From: Qipengyuania algicida
GTDB lineage: Bacteria > Pseudomonadota > Alphaproteobacteria > Sphingomonadales > Sphingomonadaceae
DNA length: 64,000 nucleotides
Assembly: GCF_009828025.1 (NCBI RefSeq)
Contig: NZ_WTYA01000005.1
Span: 186,001-250,000, forward strand
Reading direction: 5' to 3'
This document shows, piece after piece, positions 43,066-52,024 of the stretch (positions are counted from its first letter, which is position 1; every line of letters starts with the position of its first letter). Position numbers and translations under genes: made by a program. The notes beneath the pieces were generated by a model. That model was not told the DNA's origin. It saw nothing but the letters and a program-made list of their open reading frames with translations, and did not search any database.

Positions 43066-44637
43066 GTGAGTAATGCCATTGCCAGTGCCTGGAAGCGGAT
43101 CGAAGCTTGTGCAAAGCCCACGTTGGGAGAGCTGTTCAGCGCAAGGCGCGATGGTGGCGAAGGGGCCGGGGAACCGGCAGGTTCCGATCGCGTGGCCATG
43201 CTGACGGGGCGCATCGAATGGGGCAGCGCGGATGACGGCACCTCTGGCGCGATATTGTTCGACTGGTCGAAGACTCATCTGGACACTGCATTGCTGTCAG
43301 CTTTCGAGGATCTGGCAGAAGCGCGGGGCTTTGCCAGCAAGCGCGAGGCGTTGCTGGCTGGCGACATCGTCAACGTCACCGAAGGGCGTTCTGCAACGCA
43401 CACCGCGCAGCGTGGCACAGGTGCTGACGCCGATGTCGAGGAGGCGGCGGCGCTCCACCAGCGAATGAAGCTGCTGGTCGAGGCGATCCACGGCGGTGCG
43501 CTGGGCGAAATCAAGCACCTCATCCATGTCGGTATCGGGGGCAGCGCGCTCGGGCCGGCGATGGCGATCAACGCGCTGGCGCGCGATCTGGCACTGGTCG
43601 ACGTCCATGTCGTGTCGAACATCGATGGCGTGGCGCTGGAAGACGCTATTGAGGCATGCGACCCAGCTACCACGCTGATCGCGGTCGCGTCCAAGACGTT
43701 CACCACCATCGAAACCATGACCAACGCCGAAAGCGCGCTGAAATGGCTCGCCGACAACGGTGTGGCCGATCCGTCGGGGCGGGTGGTGGCATTGACGGCC
43801 AGCCCGGAGAAGGCGGTCGAATGGGGCGTGGATGAAACGCGTGTGCTGCCATTCCCTGAAAGCGTGGGCGGACGGTATTCGCTGTGGTCCTCGATCGGAT
43901 TCCCGGTGGCGCTCGGCGTTGGCTGGGACGATTTTTCCGCCATGCTCGCCGGTGCGCAGGCGGTGGACGAGCATTTTGCCAGTACCGATGGACGTGACAA
44001 TCTGCCGCTGCGTGCCGCGTTTGCCGATCGCTATTATGCGCGCGTGCGCGGCTGCGAGACGCGTGCCGTTTTCGCCTATGACGAACGGTTGGCGCTGCTG
44101 CCTTCCTATCTCCAGCAGCTGGAGATGGAATCGAACGGCAAGCTGGTGACCGCCGATGGCAAGCCGGTGGACGAGCCGACCGCGCCGATCACCTGGGGCG
44201 GGGTGGGGACCGACGCACAGCACGCGGTGTTCCAATTGCTCCACCAGGGCAGCCATCTGGTGCCCATTGATTTCATCGCTTCGATCGCACCGGGCGATGC
44301 GCTCGACCCGGCGCATCACCGCATCCTGCTGATGAACTGCTTCGCTCAGGGCGCTGCGTTGATGGCCGGAGACAAGGGCAGCGAGCCGGCACGCTCCTAT
44401 CCCGGCGACCGGCCATCGGCGACCATGCTGTGCGACGATATCGACGCGGCGACTTTGGGCGCGCTGATCGCTTTCCACGAGCATCGGACATTTTCCAATG
44501 CGGTGCTGATGGGAATCAACCCTTTCGATCAGTTCGGTGTCGAGCTGGGCAAGGCGATCGCCCGCAAGATCGAAAAGGGCGGCGAAAGTTTCGATGCCAG
44601 CACAGAGGCTTTGCTGGATGCCGCCGGCCTTGCATGA
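43066..44637 (+). CDS. pgi: Glucose-6-phosphate isomerase
   Basis: Interconverts glucose 6-phosphate and fructose 6-phosphate. The 523-residue protein has GIGGSALGPAM, ASKTFTTIETMTNA, GGRYSLWSSIGFP and the C-terminal signature NPFDQFGVELGKAIA. GTG 43066 has AAAGGA seven bases upstream; the frame continues far upstream but overlaps lepB without homology. Confidence 0.97.
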   Translation: MSNAIASAWKRIEACAKPTLGELFSARRDGGEGAGEPAGSDRVAMLTGRIEWGSADDGTSGAILFDWSKTHLDTALLSAFEDLAEARGFASKREALLAGDIVNVTEGRSATHTAQRGTGADADVEEAAALHQRMKLLVEAIHGGALGEIKHLIHVGIGGSALGPAMAINALARDLALVDVHVVSNIDGVALEDAIEACDPATTLIAVASKTFTTIETMTNAESALKWLADNGVADPSGRVVALTASPEKAVEWGVDETRVLPFPESVGGRYSLWSSIGFPVALGVGWDDFSAMLAGAQAVDEHFASTDGRDNLPLRAAFADRYYARVRGCETRAVFAYDERLALLPSYLQQLEMESNGKLVTADGKPVDEPTAPITWGGVGTDAQHAVFQLLHQGSHLVPIDFIASIAPGDALDPAHHRILLMNCFAQGAALMAGDKGSEPARSYPGDRPSATMLCDDIDAATLGALIAFHEHRTFSNAVLMGINPFDQFGVELGKAIARKIEKGGESFDASTEALLDAAGLA

Positions 44638-44650
44638 ATTGAGACGATTT

Positions 44651-44668
44651 GTCCCGCAATGGGACGTT
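44651..44668 (+). terminator. Weak hairpin after pgi
   Basis: GTCCC-GCAAT-GGGAC followed by GTTTG, 14 bases past the pgi stop. Short stem and poor T-run, so a weak terminator at best. Confidence 0.35.
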
Positions 44669-44849
44669 TGTGCCGAATTGGGGAAGTGACTTTCAAATTA
44701 ACAATTTTTCCGCTCGCAAGCTTAAGCGAATCTCCATATGAGTCGGCCATAAACAGAAGTCGGTCGCTGAAAAACGGACATCCTGCGGCGAGAGTCATCC
44801 TTGCAAAACCTGAAACTTTCCGTTTTCACACTTTTTGAGGGGGCTCGTC

Positions 44850-45458
44850 ATGGCTCTTAAGTCGATTTCTTTTTCTGCCGCAGCAGCGCTGGCGCTCGTT
44901 GCCGCTCCTGCGTTCGCAGGCGGTCCCCCGACGGCGACGGCACAGCCGTCGCTCGGCGGTTGCGCCACTACTTATGGCACCGTCGTGTCCGGTGCCACGG
45001 CCTGTTCCGGTTTTTATGCCGGCAACGTCTTCAGCAATAACGCTGGCGATGTGCTGACGCAGCAGGCTGCCGTCAGTGCGCTTGGCGGCAGTTTCGATGG
45101 AGACTTCACGAACCTGTTCGGTTTCGGAAGCCTCTCGAACGGTTCGACCGGTGCACGTACCATTGATTTCGGTGCGAACTTCTACGGCCCGACAATCATC
45201 GGCGCACATTTCGGCAATATCGCCGGTCCCGAGGGCAACGTCAGCGTATTCTGGACGTTCAATTTCGGTACGGCTGGCGCAAGCTCGCTCACATTCCTTG
45301 ACGGTCAGGGGCTTTCGAACCTGTATGTCTACGGCGATCCAAGCACTCCTGCAGTTCCCGAACCGGCTGCCTGGGCTCTGATGATCCTTGGCTTCGGAGC
45401 GGTCGGCAGCGTTCTGCGCCGCAGCAAGAAGACCAAGCTCGCGCTCACCTACGCGTAA
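44850..45458 (+). CDS. PEPxxWA-CTERM sorting domain protein
   Basis: Third such protein here, 202 residues: signal peptide ending PAFAGG, a Gly/Ser/Thr-rich body with two cysteines (GGCATTYG, ATACSGF), and the tail VPEPAAWALMILGFGAVGSVLRRSKK. ATG 44850 follows GAGGGGG. The body is not obviously related to the pair at 28-30 kb. It has its own strong terminator. Exported, function unknown. Confidence 0.9.
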   Translation: MALKSISFSAAAALALVAAPAFAGGPPTATAQPSLGGCATTYGTVVSGATACSGFYAGNVFSNNAGDVLTQQAAVSALGGSFDGDFTNLFGFGSLSNGSTGARTIDFGANFYGPTIIGAHFGNIAGPEGNVSVFWTFNFGTAGASSLTFLDGQGLSNLYVYGDPSTPAVPEPAAWALMILGFGAVGSVLRRSKKTKLALTYA

Positions 45459-45774
45459 GCATTAACAAAAAATCACAGACCCCCGGGCTTCGAGCCTGGG
45501 GGTTTCGTGTATCTGGTGCCTGTCCGGCGATGCGTTCGTGGGGGTGCGCCCGTAAGGCGTGGGCGCGCAATTTGGTTGACTTTGTGTCCCGACCCGACCA
45601 CATGCCGCCACGATTGACGCGCGCTGTTCCAGCGTGAAGCAGCTGAGGCTGCGGAAAATGCGCGCTATTTGATCCCTACCAAGACTTCCCTGTTCACGCG
45701 GGCGGTTGCAACAACCACCGCGACTGCGCGCCCAGACGGGCTGCGCACCGCATCCAATGCGAGTAATTCATATC
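45459..45774. other. Intergenic region upstream of the DEAD-box helicase
   Basis: After the terminator at 45480-45505 there are about 270 bases with no credible gene. Long untranslated leaders are common for DEAD-box helicase genes; no known RNA motif is recognised. Confidence 0.5.
45480..45505 (+). terminator. Rho-independent terminator of the PEP-CTERM gene
   Basis: A 10-pair stem (CCCCCGGGCT / AGCCTGGGGG, one G-U pair) with a TCG loop, followed by TTT. It begins 22 bases after the stop codon. Confidence 0.8.
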
Positions 45775-47202
45775 ATGACATTCGACCAACTCGGGCTGTC
45801 GCAGCCCGTTCTCCAGGCGCTCGACCTCAAGGGCTACAGCGAACCGACGCCTATTCAGGCGCAGGCGATTCCGCCGGTGCTTGAGGGGCGCGACCTGCTG
45901 GGCATCGCCCAGACGGGCACCGGCAAAACCGCCGCCTTCATGCTCCCCAGCATCGATCGGCTGCGCGACGCGGAGAAGCAGACCCCGTTCAAATCCTGCC
46001 GTATGCTGATTCTGGCTCCCACGCGCGAACTGGCTGGGCAGATCGCCCAGAGTGCCAAGGATTACGGCGCGCTCGCCGGGCTCAAGGTTCAGTCCATCGT
46101 GGGCGGAACATCGGTCAACAAGGACCGCAACAAGCTGCACCGCGGGACCGATATTCTGGTCGCGACGCCGGGCCGCCTGCTCGACCTGATCGACCAGAAA
46201 GCTTTCGGATTGACGGGGATCGAGATTCTCGTGCTCGACGAAGCGGACCAGATGCTCGATCTCGGTTTCATCCACGCCCTGCGCCGTATTCACCAGCTTG
46301 CGCCGAAAGATCGGCAGACGCTATTCTTCTCCGCCACCATGCCCAAGCAGATTCGCGAGCTGGTCGGCCAGTATTGCCGCAATCCCGCGCAAGTGTCGGT
46401 CACGCCGGAAAGCACTACCGCCGAGCGGATCGACCAGTATCTGTTCATGGTCCAACAGGACGAAAAGCAATCGCTGCTCGAGCTGATCCTGTCGGGTCGC
46501 CACCGGGTGCCGGGCGAGTTCGAGCGGATCCTGATCTTTGCGCGCACCAAGCATGGCTGTGACCGGGTGGTGAAAAAGCTGTCGCAATGTGGAATCGCGG
46601 CCAATGCCATCCACGGCAACAAGAGCCAGCCGCAGCGCGAACGCGCGCTCGGCGAGTTCAAGCGCGGCAAGACGCCGATCCTGATCGCAACCGACGTCGC
46701 AGCCCGCGGGATCGACATTCCCGGCGTCAGCCACGTCATCAATTACGAACTGCCCAATGTGCCTGAGCAGTATGTTCACCGCATTGGCCGCACCGCCCGT
46801 GCTGGTGCAGACGGCGTCGCGATCGCGTTCTGCGCCGAGGATGAGCGCGCGTATCTGAAGGATATCCGCAAGACCACCGGCGCGGAACTGGAACGGCTCG
46901 ACCTGCCGGAGAATTTCCGTGCGGTCGTCGAAGGTGTCGGCCCGACGAAGCGCGAGCAGAAGCCGCGCCTCGCACGGCCGAAGGTTACTCCGCGAGGAGC
47001 ACCGCGTCAGCGTTCGAACCAGGAAAGCGGTGGCAACGCCGGAGAGGGAAAATCCTCCGCTTCGAAACCGCACAAGAAGCATCCTTCTCGTGCGGGTAAA
47101 CCGCGTCGCGATGGCCAACAAAATTCCTCGCGTTCGGGCGGTGGTGGCGGTGGTCAGCGTCGCCGTCGTCCTTCCGGGTCGCGTGGCGGGCAGGGCCAGT
47201 AA
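45775..47202 (+). CDS. DEAD-box RNA helicase
   Basis: ATP-dependent RNA helicase of 475 residues with all core motifs: Q-motif region (FDQLGLSQ...PTPIQ), AQTGTGKT, PTRELA, TPGRLLD, DEAD, SAT, ARGIDIP and HRIGRTARAG. The last ~90 residues are an R/K/G/S-rich RNA-binding tail like that of RhlE. ATG 45775 begins at homology. RhlE is the closest type by sequence order; assignment within the family is uncertain. Confidence 0.93.
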   Translation: MTFDQLGLSQPVLQALDLKGYSEPTPIQAQAIPPVLEGRDLLGIAQTGTGKTAAFMLPSIDRLRDAEKQTPFKSCRMLILAPTRELAGQIAQSAKDYGALAGLKVQSIVGGTSVNKDRNKLHRGTDILVATPGRLLDLIDQKAFGLTGIEILVLDEADQMLDLGFIHALRRIHQLAPKDRQTLFFSATMPKQIRELVGQYCRNPAQVSVTPESTTAERIDQYLFMVQQDEKQSLLELILSGRHRVPGEFERILIFARTKHGCDRVVKKLSQCGIAANAIHGNKSQPQRERALGEFKRGKTPILIATDVAARGIDIPGVSHVINYELPNVPEQYVHRIGRTARAGADGVAIAFCAEDERAYLKDIRKTTGAELERLDLPENFRAVVEGVGPTKREQKPRLARPKVTPRGAPRQRSNQESGGNAGEGKSSASKPHKKHPSRAGKPRRDGQQNSSRSGGGGGGQRRRRPSGSRGGQGQ

Positions 47203-47221
47203 CGGTCAGGCCCAGAACTCG

Positions 47222-48322
47222 TCAGGCAGTGCGTGATCGCTGGTCTTCCAGCGTGATCGCATCTGGCGCGGCAATGCGCGTGCGGGCAAACGCTTCGGGC
47301 TGATTGTCCGCCAGCCATTCCAGCATCCCTTCGCGGATCTCGCAGCGCAGGTTGAACAGCGTGCCGGAATCGCGCCCGCTCATCAGCAGTCGCACCTCGA
47401 TCGCGTCGCGGGTGGTATCGGTCACCTGAACCACCTGCACGCGCTTGTCCCAATTGGGGTTGTCGGTAATCAGCGCCGCGAACTTGTCCCGGATGGGGCC
47501 GATCTTCGTTGACGGATCGAGATAGAGAAACACCGTGCCGAGCAATTCGGCGGTTGTCTTGGTCCAGTTCTGAAACGAATCGTCGAGGAATTTGGAGGTC
47601 GGAACGACCAGTCGCCGCTGGTCCCACACATTGACCACGACATAGGTCGTACGGATCTCCTCGATCCGGCCCCATTCACCATCGATGATAACGACATCGT
47701 CGATGCGGATAGGCTCTGTCACCGCCATCTGGATGCCTGCGATGATCGACTTGAGCGCCGGCTGGGCCGCCGCGCCCACAGCCAGTCCGGCCAGGCCGGC
47801 AGAAGCCACCAGTGTGACGCCGATCTGCCGCACACCGGGGATCGACAAGAGCATCAGCCCGACGACTATGAACACGATCACGAAGGTCGCGATGCGGTTG
47901 AACATCGACAGGCGCGTGCGCCGCCGCCTCGCGGCCAGATTATCTGCCACGGTAATATCCGCGCGCAGCGACATCGCATCGACCAGCGCGTGCAGGATGC
48001 CAATCGCGATCCAGCCAACCAGCGCGGGCAGCACGAAGCCGCCGATCTTCTCCCATGCCGGCTGAAATCGCGGTATCTCCCGCGCAACAAGCACCAGCGT
48101 CAGCGCCACCAGTCCCCACCGCGTGGGCCTGGTCAATCGCTTGAGCAGCAAATCGTCCGATTCGCTCGTGCTGTGCTTGGCGAGGTGGTGAAGCCCGCGA
48201 AAGATCAGCCAATGGGCGATCAGTACCAGCGCGACCGCGATCGCGCTCGCGATTACGAACCGCGCAAGGTCGGGCACCAGTGGACCCGCCCACAGGGTGA
48301 AATCATTCCAGATTTGGCTCAT
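47222..48322 (-). CDS. Small-conductance mechanosensitive ion channel (MscS family)
   Basis: Inner-membrane protein of 366 residues: about four hydrophobic segments, the pore-lining Gly/Ala-rich helix (ASAGLAGLAVGAAAQPALKSIIAG) and the beta domain (DDVVIIDGEWGRIEEIRTTYVVV). Opens under membrane tension to relieve osmotic shock (family knowledge). Converges with the helicase gene. Confidence 0.92.
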   Translation of the reverse strand: MSQIWNDFTLWAGPLVPDLARFVIASAIAVALVLIAHWLIFRGLHHLAKHSTSESDDLLLKRLTRPTRWGLVALTLVLVAREIPRFQPAWEKIGGFVLPALVGWIAIGILHALVDAMSLRADITVADNLAARRRRTRLSMFNRIATFVIVFIVVGLMLLSIPGVRQIGVTLVASAGLAGLAVGAAAQPALKSIIAGIQMAVTEPIRIDDVVIIDGEWGRIEEIRTTYVVVNVWDQRRLVVPTSKFLDDSFQNWTKTTAELLGTVFLYLDPSTKIGPIRDKFAALITDNPNWDKRVQVVQVTDTTRDAIEVRLLMSGRDSGTLFNLRCEIREGMLEWLADNQPEAFARTRIAAPDAITLEDQRSRTA

Positions 48323-48504
48323 CGGGCTCCCGTCGATCTTGCGTTACCTATCGCCGCCCCAGCACATCCTCATCCGGCGCCATCTCGGGCGCGCTGATTG
48401 TTCCGATTCAATCGGTCGGGGCGAGCAAGGTTCCGAGAAGCTTCGGTTGGCAAGCCAGCAGGTGGCCTCCATATGCGACATCTGATTTCACCAGGAGCGC
48501 ACCT

Positions 48505-49857
48505 ATGGCCGACGACTACGACTACGACCTGTTCACCATCGGTGCCGGTTCTGGCGGCGTACGCGCCAGCCGGGTGGCTGCGGCCCACGGAGCGAAGGTG
48601 GCGCTGGCCGAAGAACATCGTGTTGGCGGTACCTGCGTCATTCGTGGCTGCGTGCCCAAGAAGATGCTGGTTTACGGAGCGCATTTCGCCGAGGATCTAG
48701 AAGACTGCCAGAACTTCGGCTGGGAGATCGGGGAAAAGACCTTCCACTGGACCAAGCTGCGCGATGCGGTGCTGGCCGATGTCGACCGGCTCAACAAGGC
48801 CTATACCGACACGCTCGAAAGTCACGATGTCGAGATTTTCCATGAACGCGCCGTGATTGTCGGACCCCACGATATCAAGCTCGCCAGCGGTAAGACGGTT
48901 ACTGCAAAGCACATTCTCATCGCCACCGGTGCATATCCGCATGTTCCGACCTGCAAGGGACATGAGCTGGGCATCACGAGCAACGAGGCATTTCACCTCG
49001 ACGCTCTCCCCAAACGCATCCTGATCGCCGGGGGTGGGTACATCGCCAATGAGTTTGCCGGGATATTCAACGAATTCGGCAGCCATGTGACGATCATGAC
49101 CCGTTCGGACCAGATGTTGCGCAGCTATGATGAGAGCCTGCGCGAGCGGTTGCTGCATATCTCCATGCTCAAGGGCATCGATTTTCGCTTCAACGCCGAA
49201 TTCCAAAGCATCGAAAAGTCCGGCAAGGACTGCTTCACCGTCTCCATGTCGAACCACGAACCGATCGAGGTCGACCTGGTGATGTTCGCCACTGGCCGTG
49301 TGCCCAACACCAAGGGGCTGGGTCTGGACAAGGCAGGCGTGGAACTGGGCGAGAAGGGCGAGATAGTCGTCGATCGTTTCAGCAAGACCAATGTCGATCA
49401 CATCTATGCCGTGGGCGATGTTACCGATCGCGTTCAGCTGACCCCGGTGGCGATCCGCGAGGGGCAGGCTTTTGCCGATACCGTGTTCGGCGGCGGCGAT
49501 CCTGTGGCGGTCGACCACGGCTGCATCCCGGCAGCGGTGTTCAGCCATCCGCCGATGGCCGGCGTTGGCTTGACCGAAACCGAGGCGCGCCAGAAGTTCG
49601 GCTCGGTATCGGTCTATACCTCCGATTTTCGCGCCATGAAGAATGTCCTCGCAGGGCGTGACGAGCGCGCGCTCTACAAGATGGTGTGCGATGGCGAGAA
49701 CGGGAAAATCCTCGGCATTCACATGATCGGGCCGGATGCTCCGGAGATCATGCAGGTGGCAGCGGTCGCGGTCAAAGCCGGGCTGACGAAGGCCGATTTC
49801 GACGCAACGACCGCGATCCACCCGACTATGGCGGAAGAACTCGTACTGCTGCGCTAG
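48505..49857 (+). CDS. gor: Glutathione-disulfide reductase
   Basis: NADPH flavoenzyme reducing glutathione disulfide, 450 residues. FAD motif TIGAGSGGVRAS, redox-active C44-VIRG-C49, NADPH motif AGGGYIANEFAGIF, GDVTDR and the C-terminal AIHPTMAEELV with the active-site His-Glu. ATG 48505 follows AGGAG. Complete. Confidence 0.96.
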   Translation: MADDYDYDLFTIGAGSGGVRASRVAAAHGAKVALAEEHRVGGTCVIRGCVPKKMLVYGAHFAEDLEDCQNFGWEIGEKTFHWTKLRDAVLADVDRLNKAYTDTLESHDVEIFHERAVIVGPHDIKLASGKTVTAKHILIATGAYPHVPTCKGHELGITSNEAFHLDALPKRILIAGGGYIANEFAGIFNEFGSHVTIMTRSDQMLRSYDESLRERLLHISMLKGIDFRFNAEFQSIEKSGKDCFTVSMSNHEPIEVDLVMFATGRVPNTKGLGLDKAGVELGEKGEIVVDRFSKTNVDHIYAVGDVTDRVQLTPVAIREGQAFADTVFGGGDPVAVDHGCIPAAVFSHPPMAGVGLTETEARQKFGSVSVYTSDFRAMKNVLAGRDERALYKMVCDGENGKILGIHMIGPDAPEIMQVAAVAVKAGLTKADFDATTAIHPTMAEELVLLR

Positions 49858-49939
49858 GTGGCAATCCGGCACCACGAGTTGCAAAATGCCACCAGAGCGC
49901 CCAAACCCGAGAGTTGGAGGGCTGGAAATCGAGGTGGCG

Positions 49940-50953
49940 ATGAGAGTTCTGGTGACCGGGGGTACCGGCTATATCGGCGGTGAAGTGATCGACCAGCTGC
50001 TCGAACGCGGGCATTCGGTGAACACGACAGTGCGAAACAAGGCCAAGTCGGAGGCTCGGCTCAGGGCGCGTTGGCCCGACGCAGGCGAGCGTCTGACTGT
50101 CTATCAGGCGGATTTGATGGATGATGCGGGCTGGGCGGAGGCCAATGCAGGTTGCGCTGCCGTAGCCCATGTCGCGTCGCCGTTCCCCCTTGGCGTGCCC
50201 AAGAATGCGGATGAGCTTGTGATCCCTGCGCGTGAGGGCACGCTGCGTGCGCTGCGTTTTGCCCAAGAGGCGGGAATTGTCCGCTTCGTCCAGACCAGCT
50301 CTGCAGCCGCGATCGCCTATGGCCAGCCGGACAAGACTCATTTCGACTACACAGACTGGACCGACCTGACGGCGGGGGTGCCGCCCTATATCGAATCCAA
50401 GACGGTCGCGGAACGTGCCGCGCGCGATTGGGTGGCGGTCAATGCACCGGAGCTGGAGTTCTGCTCGATCAATCCGGTCGCTGTGTTCGGGCCGGTCCAT
50501 GACGACGATCTTTCGACCTCTGTGGAGATCGTCAAGAAGCTGATCGACGGGTCGATCCCGCTACTGCCGAACATGGGAATCTGCGTGACCGACGTGCGCG
50601 ACGTTGCCAAGATGCATGTTCTGGCAATCGAAGGGCCGGCCGCGAAAGTTCGCGGGCAGCGTCTCCCGGCGTCCGAAAAATTCCTCTGGATTTCGGAAAT
50701 GGCCGATGTCGCCCGCCAGCGTGTGCCGGAATACACAACCAAGGTGCCGAAGCGCAAAATGCCGGATTTCCTGGTCAGATTGATCGCACCCTTCGTCCCG
50801 GAAATGAAGCAGATCAAGGATGAGTTGGGTCATGTCCGTGACGTTTCGGGCAAGCATTCCGAGGAGGTGTTGGGGTTCACCTTCATTCCGGCCGAGCAGA
50901 CCATCGAGGACACTATCCGCAGTCTCGTTGCGAGACGCATTGTGAATCTTTGA
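49940..50953 (+). CDS. NAD(P)-dependent aldehyde reductase, extended SDR family
   Basis: Rossmann-fold oxidoreductase of 337 residues: VLVTGGTGYIGGEVIDQL at the start, a catalytic Tyr-x3-Lys in YIESKTVAE, and similarity to dihydroflavonol-4-reductase/aldehyde reductases. Substrate unknown. ATG 49940 follows GAGGTGG; 49886 gives a non-homologous lead. Confidence 0.88.
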   Translation: MRVLVTGGTGYIGGEVIDQLLERGHSVNTTVRNKAKSEARLRARWPDAGERLTVYQADLMDDAGWAEANAGCAAVAHVASPFPLGVPKNADELVIPAREGTLRALRFAQEAGIVRFVQTSSAAAIAYGQPDKTHFDYTDWTDLTAGVPPYIESKTVAERAARDWVAVNAPELEFCSINPVAVFGPVHDDDLSTSVEIVKKLIDGSIPLLPNMGICVTDVRDVAKMHVLAIEGPAAKVRGQRLPASEKFLWISEMADVARQRVPEYTTKVPKRKMPDFLVRLIAPFVPEMKQIKDELGHVRDVSGKHSEEVLGFTFIPAEQTIEDTIRSLVARRIVNL

Positions 50954-51048
50954 TTTGGCCCGTTGCGCACAGGCCCGCGGCCCGGCAGAACGTCATTCAT
51001 GCGAATCCGGGTTTTCACCGATAAGCGGCTCTTGACGAGGGCCTTGGG

Positions 51049-51612
51049 ATGAGGGGTCTGGCCTCGCGCGAGCAATTGCGTGCCAGCCTGTTGCGCTGGG
51101 CACTAGTGTGCATCCCGGCGTGTCTGCTGCTCGGCTATCTCTCGGCTATGGTTGCCACCAGCGGCCCCGACAATCCGTGGTTTGCCGCGCTGGTGAAGCC
51201 GTCGATTTACCCGCCACCGGCAGCCTTCGGGATCGTGTGGACGATTCTCTATGCGCTGATGGGTTTCGCGTTGGCTCTGGTGTGTGCGGCATGGGGTGCG
51301 CGCGGACGCATCGCCGCGATCATCGCCTTCGGCGTGCAATTTGCTCTCAACCTGGCGTGGAGCCCAGTGTTTTTCGGTCTGCATCGTATGAGCGAGGCCT
51401 TGGGAATCATCGTCACGCTGGCTGTGGCACTGGCGATTACCCTGTGGCTGTTCTGGCGTGTGCGTCAGCTCGCGGGCTTGTTGCTGGTGCCTTATCTCGC
51501 GTGGGTACTGTTTGCTGGCGTACTCAATTACCAGTTCGTGAAAATGAACCCGCAGGCCGATGGCGCGAGCGACCCCGGCGCGGCTGCTGCGCGTGTGCGG
51601 ATCGGAGAGTGA
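51049..51612 (+). CDS. tspO: TspO/MBR family tryptophan-rich sensory protein
   Basis: Five-helix membrane protein of 187 residues: NPWFAALVKPSIYPPPAAFGIVWTILYALMG and NLAWSPVFFGLH are TspO hallmarks. Binds tetrapyrroles and regulates photosynthetic or stress genes in alphaproteobacteria (family knowledge). ATG 51049 is the likely start. Confidence 0.93.
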   Translation: MRGLASREQLRASLLRWALVCIPACLLLGYLSAMVATSGPDNPWFAALVKPSIYPPPAAFGIVWTILYALMGFALALVCAAWGARGRIAAIIAFGVQFALNLAWSPVFFGLHRMSEALGIIVTLAVALAITLWLFWRVRQLAGLLLVPYLAWVLFAGVLNYQFVKMNPQADGASDPGAAAARVRIGE

Positions 51613-51656
51613 CTGGGCGATTGATTGCTGCGTCCGGCACGCCTAGATAGCCAGCC

Positions 51657-51911
51657 ATGCAATCCGAAAACCCGCTGATCGCCGATTTTGTCAAACTCGC
51701 CAATGCGGCGGCCGGAACCTTTGCCGGCATGACCCGCGAGGCCCGCGAATCCGCGCGCGAACGGCTAAGGGGCGCCATGGGCGGCATGGACTTTGTCAGC
51801 CGCGAGGAATTCGACGCAGTCAAGGAAATGGCGGCCAAGGCGCGCGAACAGGCCGAGCAGCTGGCCGAACGCGTCGCCAAGCTCGAAGCCGGACAAGACA
51901 CGAAGGCCTGA
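51657..51911 (+). CDS. ubiK: Ubiquinone biosynthesis accessory factor UbiK (BMFP domain)
   Basis: Short 84-residue helical protein: NPLIADFVKLANAAAGTFAGM at the N-terminus and a C-terminal coiled coil (FVSREEFDAVKEMAAKAREQAEQL). Matches the BMFP/UbiK family, which assists ubiquinone assembly in proteobacteria; in some species also called membrane fusogenic protein. Confidence 0.88.
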   Translation: MQSENPLIADFVKLANAAAGTFAGMTREARESARERLRGAMGGMDFVSREEFDAVKEMAAKAREQAEQLAERVAKLEAGQDTKA

Positions 51912-52024
51912 TCCCACTCTTCCGCTGTGAAGCTGCGCTGGGTGCGCGACAAGTGCTTGCGTAACACTACCACTGCGGTCAGACTTGCCCTTCATGGAAG
52001 CTGAAGAGAGGGCGAGGGGGATCA

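Noticed and set aside
42162..43241. Long lepB frame extending upstream over the pgi start
   Set aside because: The first 82 codons overlap pgi, show no signal-peptidase homology, and ATG 42995 begins at conserved sequence.
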